From NCBI GenBank assembly GCA_034769895.1, contig CM068371.1:403139469-403203468 (forward strand): a DNA stretch of 64,000 nucleotides, written 5' to 3'. The position numbers and the translations under genes are program-made. Below the pieces are notes generated by a model. That model was given only the letters and a program-made list of their open reading frames with translations. It did not search any database and was not told the DNA's origin. This document shows positions 24,101 through 36,839 of this stretch, one piece after another. Source of the stretch: Magicicada septendecula (Eukaryota > Arthropoda > Insecta > Hemiptera > Cicadidae). Every line of letters begins with the position of its first letter. Position 1 is the first letter of the stretch.

Positions 24101-25802
24101 ATTTTTAAGTGGTACCAATGTTTTGAGGCCCATACGAGGGAGTGGGACGCCAACAATTTCAGCAGTGGATGTTTAAAAAGTGATTTTGAATGTTTTCTGG
24201 CTGGATATGACTCTCCCTTGCTAATTGCAAAGTTTAGCATGTTTTTCAAGCAGTCAAAACATTTGAAAGCTTTATCAGGTCACTTGTTTGAAAGTCTCAG
24301 ATTCATTCACTTGAAAGAAAGAGATTTGGTTGGAAAAAGCTTTGTGCGTCCCCTTTGACATTTTAAAATTGTCATAGCGTGCCTTGTGTATGTATTAAAT
24401 GCCTTTTACTTTGTGATTATATACAAAACCAATAAAACCCAGTTAATTTTTTAAAATGTTTCTGGCAATGTCAGTAATAATTATTTTCTAGTGACAGAAA
24501 TTTAATAAAAGGTTAAAACGCTTCGTATACCATAAAGTTAGATAATTTCGATAATTTCGTGAACCAACAATATACAAGTTTGTGTAATTGCGGCTTCCTA
24601 AATCTGTGTGTAGTCTTAAGGGGTTAGAGGTAGTGCGATTTCACTAGAGGACTCGACCAATTCCACACGAACTTCTGACAATGTATTTATGTTTAGCTAA
24701 GACCGTTGCTCGGAACCGAGGTAGACTAGGCGGGGTGGAAACGCATATTTGTTGTAAGTGGAAGAGTTTCTCGTGCCCTGAACTGCCCAGACGGTTACCA
24801 AGCGAGCATCCGCTTGTCCGGGTTGACTGTTGTCAGTATTTACCAGTCCGGCAGTCACTCGATTAGGTAAAACAGTTGTTGGCGTGTATCTGCTACCTCT
24901 CACACCCACTCTGCCCCGGTCAGGGTACACCTTGCGGTTTTGCAAGAAGAGAAGGTGTTTCGGATAGCGGCCAAAATCGTCCGTTGATTGTCTTCTGGCT
25001 TGCTGAGAAACGGACTCTGCTTTTCGATCCTTGACCACAGTAAAATGCCTTGCTCGTAAGTTTTTCCTACTAGTGGCCAGGCCAGGTTCCGAAGAATCCC
25101 TTCATAACTAGGCTAGACGAGTACCGTATATACGCCCAGTTGGTACAAGGAACGTCCTCGGGTAAGTAATTTAGCGTGATCACCGTTGTAAATCCGGCCA
25201 GAGCAAAGCATCGTACTTGGAAGGGTGAGGAGACAGGAGTTTCTGAACTATCTGGGAAATCGAATCCCGAGCGGTTCGTCTTTGCACGTACAAACCGCAC
25301 AGCACAGGACACCGTATCCTGATATACCAGTCTAATCAAAATTAGTTTGTTACGTGTCGGAGAAGTAAGTCCGATGGGCGTAATAGATATCGTTACGGGC
25401 GATCAGCGGGTCTGAACGGGGTATTTATAGCTGTGAAAACAAGGAATTTATTGACTTGCACGCACAGTTCCTCGGGAAAACTATTATGGGCAGCCAGGTT
25501 TTACGGAAACCGATGTGTGTTTCTATAAAACTTATAGGGATAATAAATCTTGCCCGACCGTTAATTGAGTGCAGAACTTTTGGAACGTAGCCCGCGTCAC
25601 GTCCTACAAAACAGATTACCACAACTGTGCTAATATTCGTTTTTGCTGTTAGGATTAGTTTTTGTCGTAGGATGAGTATCTTCCTTAAAAGTAGTTGTGT
25701 CCGATCATCGTACACAGAGTGATGTTTACTTTATTTAATTAAACTGGATTAAGAATACGCGAGACGATTGTTGTATTGTGACAATTCTTCTTCTGATAGT
25801 TC
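21191..25802. other. No recognised gene
   Basis: CpG-rich DNA with pyrimidine-rich patches (21400-21520) and a perfect 10-bp hairpin, GTTTCAACTG/CAGTTGAAAC, at 23433-23460. A GC-richer part at 24600-25400 gives short ORFs on both strands without recognisable domains. Confidence 0.5.
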
Positions 25803-26265
25803 CTATTTGTTTCGGATGTTGAACATCATACAAACTATTTTAACTTTCTTTACTGCTGCACAGAATAAGTCAGTTGTATTCATACCAAACCAGGTCCTTA
25901 AATTTCTCAGCCATGAGATTCTCGGTCGCCCAACTCCTCTCTTTCCAAGTACTTTTCCCTGTACTATGGACTGCAATAAGTAAAATCTGTGTTCATTTTT
26001 CGTGAGATGTTCTAGATACTGAAGCTTTCTTATCTTCACTGTGTTAATAACTTCCCTTTGTTTCTTCATCTTTCTAAGAACTTCAACATTTGCTATATGT
26101 GCTGTCCATGAAATGTTCAGTATTCTATGGTAAAGCCACATTTCAAAAGATTCCAATTTTTTAGCTGTGGCTTCAGTCAAGGTCCAAGATTATACACCGT
26201 AGAAGAGGACCGAGAATACGTAGCAACGTAAAAGTCCCATCTTTATGTTTATTATTGTGACAATT
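25803..26265 (-). mobile_element. LINE ORF2 C-terminal relic (RTE/BovB-like phrase)
   Basis: The minus strand reads KMGLLRCYVFSVLFYGV, a stop, then SWTLTEATAKKLESFEMWLY and HRILNISWTAHIANVEVLRK. It continues through VKIRKLQYLEHLTKNEHRF and GKRGVGRPRISWLRNLRTWF to a stop at 25803. This is the usual C-terminal domain after the reverse transcriptase of a widespread insect LINE group. The copy is 5'-truncated; the last 125 codons are uninterrupted, so it is less decayed than the other LINE ends here. Confidence 0.8.
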
Positions 26266-28041
26266 AATCACGCAATATATAAAGACGAGAAAATTATAGG
26301 AAAACGTCTATAGGCCAAAGAAGGTCTTTTACTATATGCTACTAGTTGTAATAGTTTTCTTAATGGAATAATATTTTATGGCAGAGTGGTAACTAGCCAG
26401 ATGCAGAGGGCACAGATTCATGAGTGCCCCCAGTGGTTGCAGCGTCCGGATGAGCTCCGATGACAGTGGTAACTTGAAGAACGCGTTGCATGTAAGAAAA
26501 CAGGAGTGGTGACAATACCATAATCAAGCAGTCAGGATCCCCTGAATACCGCTGCTCTTTTGGACTATATCGTGTTTAACTACAGTTTGAGAATTTAATA
26601 CAGAAACTTGGTTAGCGTAATGAAATTAGGATGCGTTAAGATTCGAAGGATTGATTTTCTTTGTTCGTTCACGGAGTGTAATAATGTTTATTCCTTTCGA
26701 AGAAGCCATTTCAGCGCAAAATATCTTTTGGGGACAGAACTTGCGAACGCCTTGGTCTATGGTTGGTCGTCAGACAGTTTGATTATTCTGTAGTAGTGTA
26801 TTATGGAATTTCGATCTAAAATTAATTCGGTTAAAAACAAAAGTAAAATAAGGTAAAAGTAGTTCTGAATTATTGTAAATGTCAAAGAACAAGTAAATGT
26901 CGTTAAATATTTAGGATGTGATATGAGGTATAATTTTAATTAGGATTGAGAAAAGAAAATAGGTTTCAAAATGTGTGTGATACAATTATAACAGCCCTTA
27001 AAAGAAACGTTTAAAGGGACTAAGGAGTAATGGCGAGCCCTACTCTGCCATTTACCAAATTATGGAAACTTTCTTCACGGTCACCCTGCGATCCGGCGTC
27101 ACTGCTACCTGCACGGCCATAATAATGTTATAGTCGTGAAAATAATGTATGTTACTAAAAAAATCTAATCTGTCCCAACAGCCTACTCGAATATGTTACG
27201 TTCCGCCGACCTTATGACCTGTGTAGTGTGCAGATACTATTGGCCTCTGTTGCAGGTAGTAAGACAATTAACAATAGCAACGAGTACGCACAAGAAGTAT
27301 AAATTTTCGTGCGTAAGCTACACAATCTCTTCTTCGTTCACTAATAATATTGCACGACTCTTGAAAAACTATTGGGAAATGCTGGGTTGAAATTGTTACG
27401 AGGATAGGACCGGGAGTTGAATTGTTTTTTCCGTAGTTGAATAAATAAACATCAGAGAAACGAACAGTCACGACTTTAGTAATGCTTCTAAAAAGGTCAT
27501 ATTCGTGTTAACAGTAATTCTCCTATGTTGATACAGGCATCCGTTACGTGTTATACTCAACAGTAAAACGAGTCACAAAATTGTTTTCTCCTCGGTTATA
27601 ACAATTAACTGCTTTGATAATAGAAGTTCAATACGGCGCATACTATTCGCTGTCAGACTGTTCACTAATCCGTCTCCTTTGAGGTTACCTTATAAAGAAC
27701 GTCACAAAATAAACAATGCTATAATGGCGGGAAGAGCATTGTTTTATTAACTCCGTTATTCTTAGGAATTCTAGAATATTCTGACAAGTGTTCACGCACA
27801 CATCGCTATGTAATGAATCGACAACAGGACGATTACGCTTCACCGTATCACTGTTGTAATCTAAGGCCTGTTACCCGTTTTCGTAATTGGAATGTTGTTG
27901 GCGTAATATTTAGGAATCGACGCTTTTAAGGTCTCGTTGCAACTCAGTGGAATTACATGAATAGACATTGAAAAGTCAGAACTCTCCCTTAAACTCTCTA
28001 CATCCGCAGTTAGCTTCCTTTCCGTGGTTTCTGCCAATATG
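26266..28041. other. No recognised gene
   Basis: Short ORFs only. Nothing with a known motif was seen on either strand. Confidence 0.5.
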
Positions 28042-28287
28042 TCTTCTTCTTCTTCTTCTTCTTCTTCTTCTTCTTCTTCTTCTTCTTCTTCTTCTTCTTC
28101 TTCTTCTTCTTCTTCTTCTTCTTCTTCTTCTTCTTCTTCTTCTTCTTCTTCTTCTTCTCTTCTTCTTCTTCTTCTTCTTCTTCTTCTTCTTCTTCTTCTT
28201 CTTCTTCTTTTCTTCTTCTTCTTCTTCTTCTTCTTCTTCCTCTTCCTCTTCCTCTTCCTCTTCCTCTTCCTCCTCCTCTTCCTCTTC
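28042..28287. repeat. Large (TCT)n microsatellite grading into a CCTCTT hexamer
   Basis: Nearly 250 bases of TCT units with two single-base phase slips (about 28158 and 28209). From about 28239 it changes to repeated TTCCTC. Long poly-Ser, poly-Leu and poly-Phe reading frames across it are artefacts. Confidence 0.98.
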
Positions 28288-30649
28288 GTTATTTTTAATC
28301 AGCGTGTCATATGTTTTGTATTTTTGATTTTTTTCGATGTATTGTTACATCGTAACCAGTTGGTGCACGAGCCCATTTTATCTGTCCCCGAAACATCGAA
28401 TTCTACTTTCAAGTATATACTTTACACACGCCTTTATTATTTCGTATTTTCCGATTACAGTTTGCCGAGATCTTTCCCCAACGTTTTATATCCTTATTGC
28501 TGGTTTCCTATCGTGTATTCAAAATCACGTTATTCGGAATGATGGCTATCACCGGTAGACTGTACAAACACATTTCTTCTATGCCCATTCCCATTTCTCG
28601 TAATTTCAAGAAAGTAGTTTTAAATATGTTGTGTAATTATTGATTGTATTAAATAAGTACTTAATGATTGATCAAGAACTAAATACTTGATCATTTTAAA
28701 AAGTTTTAATAGATTTTTAGTATGTAGTTTATAAATTGATATATGTTGTAAGCGATCACGTTTTCAATCATACAGATAATAATATTTCCAAAATAAATTG
28801 ATGGCTTGAAAGAGGTTTAGCTACTGAAACGCGATTCTCTTCAACATTGACCATTTATTGTGAAATAGCGACTATCTTACTTTGGTAGGCGTTTTGAAAA
28901 CGGCGGCCTATGACAACAACGATGTCAACATTCCTGAAGTAGAAGTCTCCGCCTTCGAGAACTTTCTGTAGAGAAATGTACGTGCGTGTTTCTGCAAAAA
29001 CATTAATTTTATTTTTAATTTAATGAACCTAATTCACTGTGTATAACATAGTATTACTCCTGTCAACAGAGGAGCCACAGCGTTTGTACGCAAAGAATGA
29101 AGGAAAAATTGCATTTTTTTAACTTGGGTTATACATCGAGGCAAGCACGCATTGATACTTATAAAAAATAATTATTATAAAGCGAGTCTGAAATTCAGTT
29201 CAGAACGTGTTTAAAGGTAGCGTACTTTCAAAGCTCGCACGTGTGTGAAGAAGAACACAATAGAGTTAATTAAAAATGGTTGAAACGAGTGTGCAAACGT
29301 TAACGCGAAATGGCCGCGGGACTGATGATATTCCACCTGTAACGCCGCCCTGTGATGTTGAAATTTTTTTTGTATTAACTGTTTTGTCGTCCTAGTTGCC
29401 TGCGCCAACATTTCGCTCTTTGTTTTCAGTTACTTTTCATTTATAATGTGTTCATTTGTACTTTTAATTTTTCTGTTCATATAAACCAGAAAACAACAGT
29501 TCCATCAGTAAGTATCGAAAGTCTGCCCGTGTTGGTGAATCTGAAAAAAATAGTGTCCGATTAGGTGTAAGAGATTTTAGATTATGATGCGTCAGAGTAA
29601 TTTTACCAAGCGATGCGTATTCTTTTACGTGTGTAATAGAATATTAAAGTTGTACTTCTTTGTATAATAATTCTATTTCTATGTTTATTCCCATTTCGAA
29701 ACCCATTTATTGTCTAATCTTGTGTATATGTAGGAAACAAAGAATCGAAGTGATAATGTTGGGAATTATCAAATTTTTTTATGGACAGGATTAATGTTTT
29801 TGTCTTTTGTCTGTGTTCCGTATATTCGTCACCCGTGACTACTAATATCCATTCAGTTCGTTGCAGATATTTTTGACGTGGTCTGGTTTTCGTTTTAAGT
29901 GTAATTTTTACGTGCGTACTAGATTGAACATGAAATTTACTTTTTTTTATTTGCTTTAGGCATTTCATTTTCAACTCTATTTAACTTTTCGTATGCTTCT
30001 AAGAATTGGTATGCCATATGACCAAAACGTTCAGAACTACTGAAAATCGAAATTTTCACTACAAATTACCATATATTTCACTTTTAAAACTTCGTAGTGC
30101 TGGGTTCTTTGACCTCTTTAGTAAGTTTGTCTTTGCAAACAGTTTTTCCGTAGATTGGTGTGAGGGTGACAAAAAAAGAGTTTCGGAATCCCCCCTCTCT
30201 GTCATGTTTCTAGCGAATTTTAATCTCTTTTCAGAATGTCCAATTTTAAACACAACACGCTCCAAGTATAAGGTATTAGTGAAATTCTTTCGTTTTATCA
30301 GACCAGAATGATCTATGCCAATAACGGCTGTAAGTACGAATCCTACTTTGATGACGATTATTTCATACCCGTTGGCTCTCGAATACCTGTGTCAAGGGCT
30401 CCCACAGCACCCACTCCGAAGTCTCTTTAATTGAATCGTGAATCCCAATAAATTATTTCATGTTTTTATTATTTTCTTCGTCTCCCTTCAAGCATTAGGC
30501 TTGCGGCTCGTTGCGCCCTCTGGCCGAGGTACATCTAATGTTCCACCACCGCCAGAGAGAAATCAGCGATCCAGTAAACACGTGCGGTGGAGAGGGAAGG
30601 TGTGTGTGTGTGTGTGTGCGCGCGCGAGCATGTCTTTGTTACTTTTCTA
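28288..30649. other. No recognised gene
   Basis: Short ORFs on both strands, none with a recognisable domain. A mixed GT/GC tract lies at about 30600-30629. Confidence 0.5.
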
Positions 30650-30810
30650 GCCCAGGCATGCCAGACAAGACTGTTGTATTATTGTCCTCAGCAGTAGGGG
30701 TGGGAAGGCAGACCGCGTTGTGACCTCGGCTCGATCCCACGACCGCGGTACAGTTGTTGAGACTGTGAATTGCCAAGGTAACCACTGTGTCGGCCCGCGA
30801 CAGAATTTAT
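30650..30810 (-). mobile_element. tRNA-like SINE relic
   Basis: On the minus strand CCGACACAGTGGTTACCTTG resembles an A box and GGGATCGAGCC a B box about 50 bases later, with an anticodon-arm-like stretch between. It is too diverged to be a functional tRNA. The limits are approximate and no tail was found. Confidence 0.4.
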
Positions 30811-31305
30811 AATTTTTCAGTTACATTATTATATTTTAATATAATACTATATTATTATTATCATTATTATTATTACTACTATTTCTATATAGAAGGTTAT
30901 TACATTGGAAGTAAGCGGTTCAACGTTTTGGAAACAACGGTATATTCCACGTTTGTTTGTTTTGAACAACGAGAGAGCATTACTTATTTAAATAGGTTTA
31001 CGAAAGTCGAATGTTGCAGCAGTATCGGTTCACTAATACTTGTTCATTAATAAATGATCTTATTGATTTGTTTACTTGACACAATGTGTAGCAAGAGTAA
31101 AAAATAGAGGTTTTTGGTAGCCATATTTTTTTGTTTACTATGCCCTGTATGACGATGGTTGGCGTGTGGACCTTGGGTTACCTGCTGCCTCTCCCCCATT
31201 GTAATACTCCGCCCGGAAGTACTGTATTACATTACAAAATTTAGTAATTTTGTAATAAACTAAACTATTGGATTTTGTTGCCCGTTGGATGTGTCCGTTT
31301 CTTAA

Positions 31306-31406
31306 CTAAATATAATTATTTCCCTACGACTCGGAATACAAAACTTTTTATGGGTAAAAACATAAAAAGGTTTGTGTTCCGAGTCGTAGAGAAATAATTA
31401 TATTTA
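31306..31406. repeat. Palindrome with arms of about 46 bases
   Basis: Left arm 31306-31352 and right arm 31361-31406 are reverse complements with only a few mismatches; the shared core is CTACGACTCGGAA. The loop is 8 bases (GGTAAAAA). Likely to extrude a cruciform or fold as RNA. Family unknown. Confidence 0.85.
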
Positions 31407-31840
31407 AATTAAACTAGATTATTTTAGTTTGAGTTACCAGATAAGATGATGAGAAGTGACTTACTGTCGTTGTTTCACAACCGGTTGTGTGCATCTGTAA
31501 CGTAATGGCCGTCCATCCGTGTAAATGGACGCATTAACCGCGCAGAGGCGAACATAAGCAGATTATCCGCTTTGTGCTGTGATGCTCTACACTGATTTCG
31601 CATTCAGACCTATTTCACATGTTGAAATACAGTACGAATAAATCTCCGTAAAGGTTGTTTGTTTGTGCAGAAACGAGGCAGTCGGACGTAAACAAAAATC
31701 GGTTTCAATATTCCGTCATTAAAAATTATGTAGCACGTTTGCGACGCTTTACTGTACGTTAGAAAGTCTTCCAGAAGTGCTTTCGTCCGGTTTTGTTTTT
31801 TCGGTCTTCCTGTGATCGGATGGTAGACATTAAAATATTA

Positions 31841-32021
31841 CTTTTATGAATTTGCTAACTGCTATAATTTTTTTTTTTTATTGTTCGACTAAGCTTTTCG
31901 TCATTACTGACATCTTCAGGTCTTAAACAACATAGGTTGTTTAAGACCTGAAGATGTCAGTAATGACGAAAAGCTTAGTCGAACAATAAAAAAAATTATA
32001 GCAGTTAGCAAATTCATAAAA
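31841..32021. repeat. Near-perfect palindrome with arms of about 90 bases and a 4-base centre
   Basis: Left arm 31841-31931 and right arm 31936-32021 are almost identical reverse complements. The main difference is the length of one T/A homopolymer (near 31868-31879 versus 31988-31994). The centre is only 4 bases. Arms contain CCTGAAGATGTCAGTAATGA followed by CGAAAAGCTTAG. No coding content. Such low divergence implies a recent origin or gene conversion between arms. Confidence 0.9.
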
Positions 32022-33007
32022 GAAATAGTAAGGATGGCTGATAATTTAAACAATACGAAGAATTAAAATATTACTTTAATTACGTATCATTTTTCTCATT
32101 AGCACATGTAAACTTCACGTGACGGCCAGGAATTTGTGTAAGAAAAATTATATTAAGTAATTAAACGTTTGGTTAAGATGTTTAGTAACAGAATGAAATT
32201 TCTAACAGAGAGTGTTCTTCAATCTTCAGATACGCCCATCCCATCGTACGTACTGTTCATTTGGTTCTCTGTAATCCTATATTTAACTGTCTATCAGCAC
32301 AGTCTGTTTAACGTGAAGATCTAAATTGCGCAGCAAATGTAATATACAAATTGTGGTATTTATCGCATCTATGTTTATTCGTGTTGGTGTTAAGACCCAA
32401 ACAAGTTTAATTATTTAACTCGTAATAAAACATCGTCATAAACGTGAGTATTGACTAGGCGTCTCTCATAAACATCGTCGATACCGACGGTCCAGACGTG
32501 TTTTATTATTTTACTCGTTCGTGACTACTTCTTACTCTCATAAACGTCGTTCACTACCGACTCACAGACCATTTTTAATTTATTTTATTTTGTTCACGTC
32601 TTCTGTGGTCAGTCATGAATGGTGTCTTTCCTGGCTCTTTTTCCTGTGAGTCCTAGGCATTCTTCTCCTGCATCGGCTTTCGGAAGTTCTGTGTCTGTCT
32701 GTCTCTTTATATAGTCCAAGTATGTGTGTTCTTCTCCACACAACGTATTATTTTTAAGCGGAACGCATAACCCTTAGAATGCGTGTTGATTGCCATTAAC
32801 TAACAGGTTTCGTCTGGTGTGTCAGCTCTAGTGGTTTTCACGTTATTCAGAGTTAACGTGTATTATTTTCGCGCGCAAAAATTATTTTCTAGTACAGCAT
32901 AGCAAGTCTAAGGATTGTATTCTATCGACTTTGTTCCGTGGTGCTCGTTGTGACAGGGCGTGGTGCTCTAGTTCTTCATAATTTTGGTACATTGTGTTCG
33001 CATTGGT
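32022..33007. other. No recognised gene
   Basis: CpG-rich AT-rich sequence. No ORF of 60 codons with a recognisable motif. Confidence 0.5.
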
Positions 33008-33041
33008 GGTTAGGTTAGGTTAGGTTAGGTTAGGTTAGGTT
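33008..33041. repeat. Interstitial TTAGG-type repeat, about 6.8 units
   Basis: Perfect GGTTA units, the permutation of the insect telomere repeat TTAGG. Too short to be a telomere; probably an interstitial site or the tail of a telomere-targeting or repair insertion. Confidence 0.95.
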
Positions 33042-33354
33042 GGACACATTAAATCTTACACTATGGCTGCTCCATTACACAGACTATCCACGATAATTTA
33101 AGCATCGGTAAACAGGAAAAGAGAGTGTACAGACATTACTTTCCTTTATGAAGCTACGATTTCCATACAATATACCTTCATAGATACTTTTGGTCATCAT
33201 ATTTAACCAGGTACTACGCCAAAATTTTTTTTTGGTATGTGCCACTGTGGACTACGTTTGTTCAACTTCTCGCAGTGACCCCTGTTTCTACTAACGAGGT
33301 TCTGGCGACCGACTATCACACGGTATAAGGTAACCTCCTCTACCAAGTGCCAAC

Positions 33355-33560
33355 AGCCTCCTAGGAGGGCGGATGAGCGGGTAGAGCTTAGGGCACCCAT
33401 GTGCCCTTGGGATGGGAAATCGTCCCTAAAGGCGGAAGAGCCAGCGGATGGTCAAAGGCATAGGACCTCCTGCACTAACAATCTTGGTTGTATTATCTTG
33501 GATTAGCTGAAATACTGCTAATCTACCAGCAAACAACTTAGCTCAATGGTATACAGCATG
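33355..33560 (+). mobile_element. Possible 5'-region fragment of a LINE
   Basis: GGGCGGATGAGCGGGTAGAG and CCCTTGGGATGGGAAATCGT, then CCCTAAAGGCGGAAGAGCCA and GGTCAAAGGCAT, match from memory a GC-rich phrase upstream of ORFs of insect non-LTR elements. No protein domain is present in this piece. The call depends on recollection and should be tested by search. Confidence 0.35.
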
Positions 33561-35135
33561 GTGGAAAGTCAGAACTTCTTTTTTTTTGTATCGCTTACCG
33601 TGTTAAATTTTGGTTTTATATTATCTTGTTTTAGTAATCTGAATTCAACAACTTCTCTGTTGATTAACTTCTTCACATTTTAAGAATATTTTAATCTTTT
33701 GACTATTTTATTTACCTTATAATTATTTTTTAACTCACGTTTGTTTATTCTGCCAGTTGTCACTTCGTTTAGTGATTTTGAAAATGTATTGATTGTACTG
33801 TTACGTTGTTGTATTCATCATTCGACTGTGACATCGAATAGAACATAAATAGCCCCACTATTTTGGCTAAAATAGAAAACCAAGAGACAATTTAATAGCT
33901 GAGGAGTAGATTCGATGAGATTCTAGCAGAGTTTTCAAACCATTCGGCATACTTTATTTGTAGCCCATTTCATAATCACTAGTCTTCTGTGGCCGTAAAT
34001 AGGTAGGCTACACCCACTGATACTGCCAAAACACCGTAGCTGGAATCTGGGAAAGAACATTTGTTGAACCCCAGTGCAACTTGAGACAACATGCGCATTT
34101 GCCTCGTTTGAATAACAATTACATAGTAGTCGGTCAGATACAATAAAAAGGCAACGATAAGATTGTGTGGTTTACATACGCGTTATCAGCATTACTAATC
34201 GTATTAGTACGCTACGCATAAGTGATTTTATTTTCTTTAGAGTGTATTTACTGTGATGCTGGTTTTCGGATCTGAAAGTGTCCGTAGGGATACAGTAAAC
34301 AGTAAATATACCCCTTTTGTGCTGCGCTCTGTGAGATACGGTAAGGGGTGCTACGCGCGTGGCTCGGAAACTATACACTACTGTACGTGATTCTCTGTTT
34401 CCTTTGTTTAACAGAGCTCCCGGTTAAGCTTATCGTACGATACGCGGTGTGTGTGACGCATAACGGAATTTGCGTTGTTACCCAGGTGTGGTAATCTTGA
34501 GTGACAGCCAATTAGATTTTTTTAGCTTACTCTCACATCATTTTCTCCGCCGTCGTCGTCCCCGTTCGTCCACCCTTGCTTCGTCTCTCGCTGTCCATTC
34601 CGTATAATCCAATGCATCAACTGTTCTCGTCAGATATTGATGAATGTTGAATAAATAATAGGCATATTTTTCCACCGCAAGCCAATTTACATATAGTTAT
34701 TATGTATATATTTAATAAAGTTTGCAGTATCGAAATTATGAGGTTGTTATTGGTATCGAATTTTTTGAACTCAGATAGTCGAAAACGTTTGGAAAGAGTA
34801 AAAAAATTTTTTTAACATTTTCAAAAATTATTGCTAAAATTAATATATAAATATATACTATATATTTATATATTATAAACCGATTTTGTGTATTTTGACA
34901 TACAGTATTAAGAGTATTTTAATCGGAGTAATAAAAATTAATTTTAAAACATGAAGTATGTTTGAACTGTTTCTATTCCCTACATTATGGTCCTGAAAGG
35001 GGTTTTATAAATATTTACGTTACTGAAAACTCAAAGTCATGAGTGCGATATCATTGGTTGAAGAACAGAGTGTTATTACGAAAAGTGTATTGGCGGTCTG
35101 ACAACCGCAGTGCTTATTGGGTATACGTGGCAGAT
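33561..35135. other. No recognised gene
   Basis: AT-rich sequence with short ORFs lacking motifs. Confidence 0.5.
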
Positions 35136-35451
35136 TGTAATAAAAATCATTAATATTAAATAACTTACCGAAGTTGCTGGAAACGCACCACCATGTATGG
35201 CCTATCCATATAGCGACAGAATTTTCTAGGACTTTCTAACGTAGAAAAGTCAGTTTTAAGTAACTTTCTATACAAGAAACAAAAATTATTGTGTAATAAA
35301 AGTCATTAAAATTAAATAACTTGGGCCTACCGAAGTTGCTGCAAACGCACCTCCATGTGTATCCATATGGCGACAGTATTTACTAGGACTTTTTAACTTA
35401 GAAAAGTCAGTTTTTTTTTGTAACTTTCTATAAAATAAACAAAAATTATTG
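35136..35451. repeat. Tandem duplication of a unit of about 156-160 bases
   Basis: Unit 1 (35136-35291) and unit 2 (35292-35451) share TGTAATAAAA, CCGAAGTTGCTG, CATATAGCGACAG (CATATGGCGACAG in the second) and AACAAAAATTATTG in the same order, with scattered substitutions and short indels. Confidence 0.85.
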
Positions 35452-36381
35452 AAGTACGAAATGGAGGTTGAATCGTCCACAGTATCGGTTTTGTCCTTAA
35501 TTGTGTTAGAGATCGAACCTCCTTCTCATTTATGTTAGAGGTTGACCATTTATTTCGCCAATCTTTTTCCCAACCCCACCCCCACCCCGGTTTACTCGTA
35601 CGTGTTACAACCAAAATAAAATATGTCTTGCAACGAAGAAAATATTTGTTTTCGTTAGCACTCGCACATGAATTTCTTTTAAATGAGTACGTGTTGAAAT
35701 ATGTGATATTGAAGTGGGAAAACGTTCGTGGGCAACAGGAAGTTAATATAGCGCGGTGATCAAACGGTTTTTGTGCCACCTGTATGGCATCAGTGCGTGT
35801 TCGGTGTACGGCGTAGCTTCCTCTAGCGGCATCAATTTAAATGTCCAGTTTCGAGTAAACAAAAACAAAACTGCAGGCAGCAGAGCGCAGAATAGACATC
35901 TGTCAGATGTGAACTTGACCTGTATTGGAATTATTTGTGGCCGTTAAGTGGATCAGGTGACAGCGAACAGTTAGTTTATTTCTGTCCTGCACAAGGCTTT
36001 TTCACGACACTCTGTATTCAGTTGTGAACTTTTTTATTAACTTGTATTTCTTTCACAATCGACAAAAATTATAAATTTATACAGAGAAGACTTACTTGTA
36101 CGTCATTCCGTGTATCTATGATTACTGAAGATAGCTTTCATTTTAATAATTAATTTTCAAACCGATAGAAATTGTGCTGGTTTGGCACTGTACAAATTCG
36201 CGTCAGAAGTGCAGAACGTAATTTAACCGTAAAGGGAAGGAAGGTTGCACGTGTTTGCGAATTATATGTATGATTAGACAGGCGACAGTAATCTCCATAT
36301 CGTGTTATTTATTTAGTTTTTCTGTTTATTAAAATCTATTTTTACGAGCGGACGAACAAAGCGTTCCTTTCGCTTTATTTT
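35452..36381. other. No recognised gene
   Basis: Short ORFs on both strands. A C-rich patch lies at about 35571-35588. Confidence 0.5.
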
Positions 36382-36392
36382 CACACACACAC

Positions 36393-36441
<49 letters not shown>
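36382..36441. repeat. (CA)n microsatellite
   Basis: About 30 CA units with a single interruption (CG at about 36397). Confidence 0.98.
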
Positions 36442-36444
<3 letters not shown>

Positions 36445-36839
36445 GTAGCAGTCGCCAGAATTAATTTCATTGTATATTGGAAAATTACCGGAGCGAGATG
36501 ATTATATCCTTTTCCCTGGAGGCACTTCTTTTTAAAATAATGTAAAACACTCATTGGAATATTCAACAGTGTGGTTATTTTTCGATTATCTTCTTAATAT
36601 TCGCTCTGGATGTCGAGTACAATTATGACAACAGATGTGTGTAACAGAGGACACATGATCCCTTTTCCTATACCGACATATCCCGGCCACCACAATCGGT
36701 TGTGCGAGTCTATGATTCATTTCCTTGTGCCGTCTCTTTATTCCGTCGTATCGGTTTGCTCCTGGTATGTGAAGCTCTTAGAATACTAAATACAAACCCA
36801 GAATAATACAGAATTCTTTCGACGATGTACTCTTTTACA

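Noticed and set aside
24071-24358. ORF with a WYQCF phrase resembling the mariner HTH
   Set aside because: Only one short phrase matches; neighbouring conserved residues and the RSGRPS-type linker are absent.
27968-28542. Long ORFs rich in Ser, Leu and Phe
   Set aside because: They are translations of the TCT microsatellite in different frames.
30700-30790. tRNA gene
   Set aside because: B box is imperfect, and acceptor and T arms do not pair; better explained as a SINE.
31936-31975. Functional hammerhead ribozyme
   Set aside because: The core reads CTGAAGAT, not CTGATGA, and no proper stem III cleavage site was identified; kept only as a motif observation.
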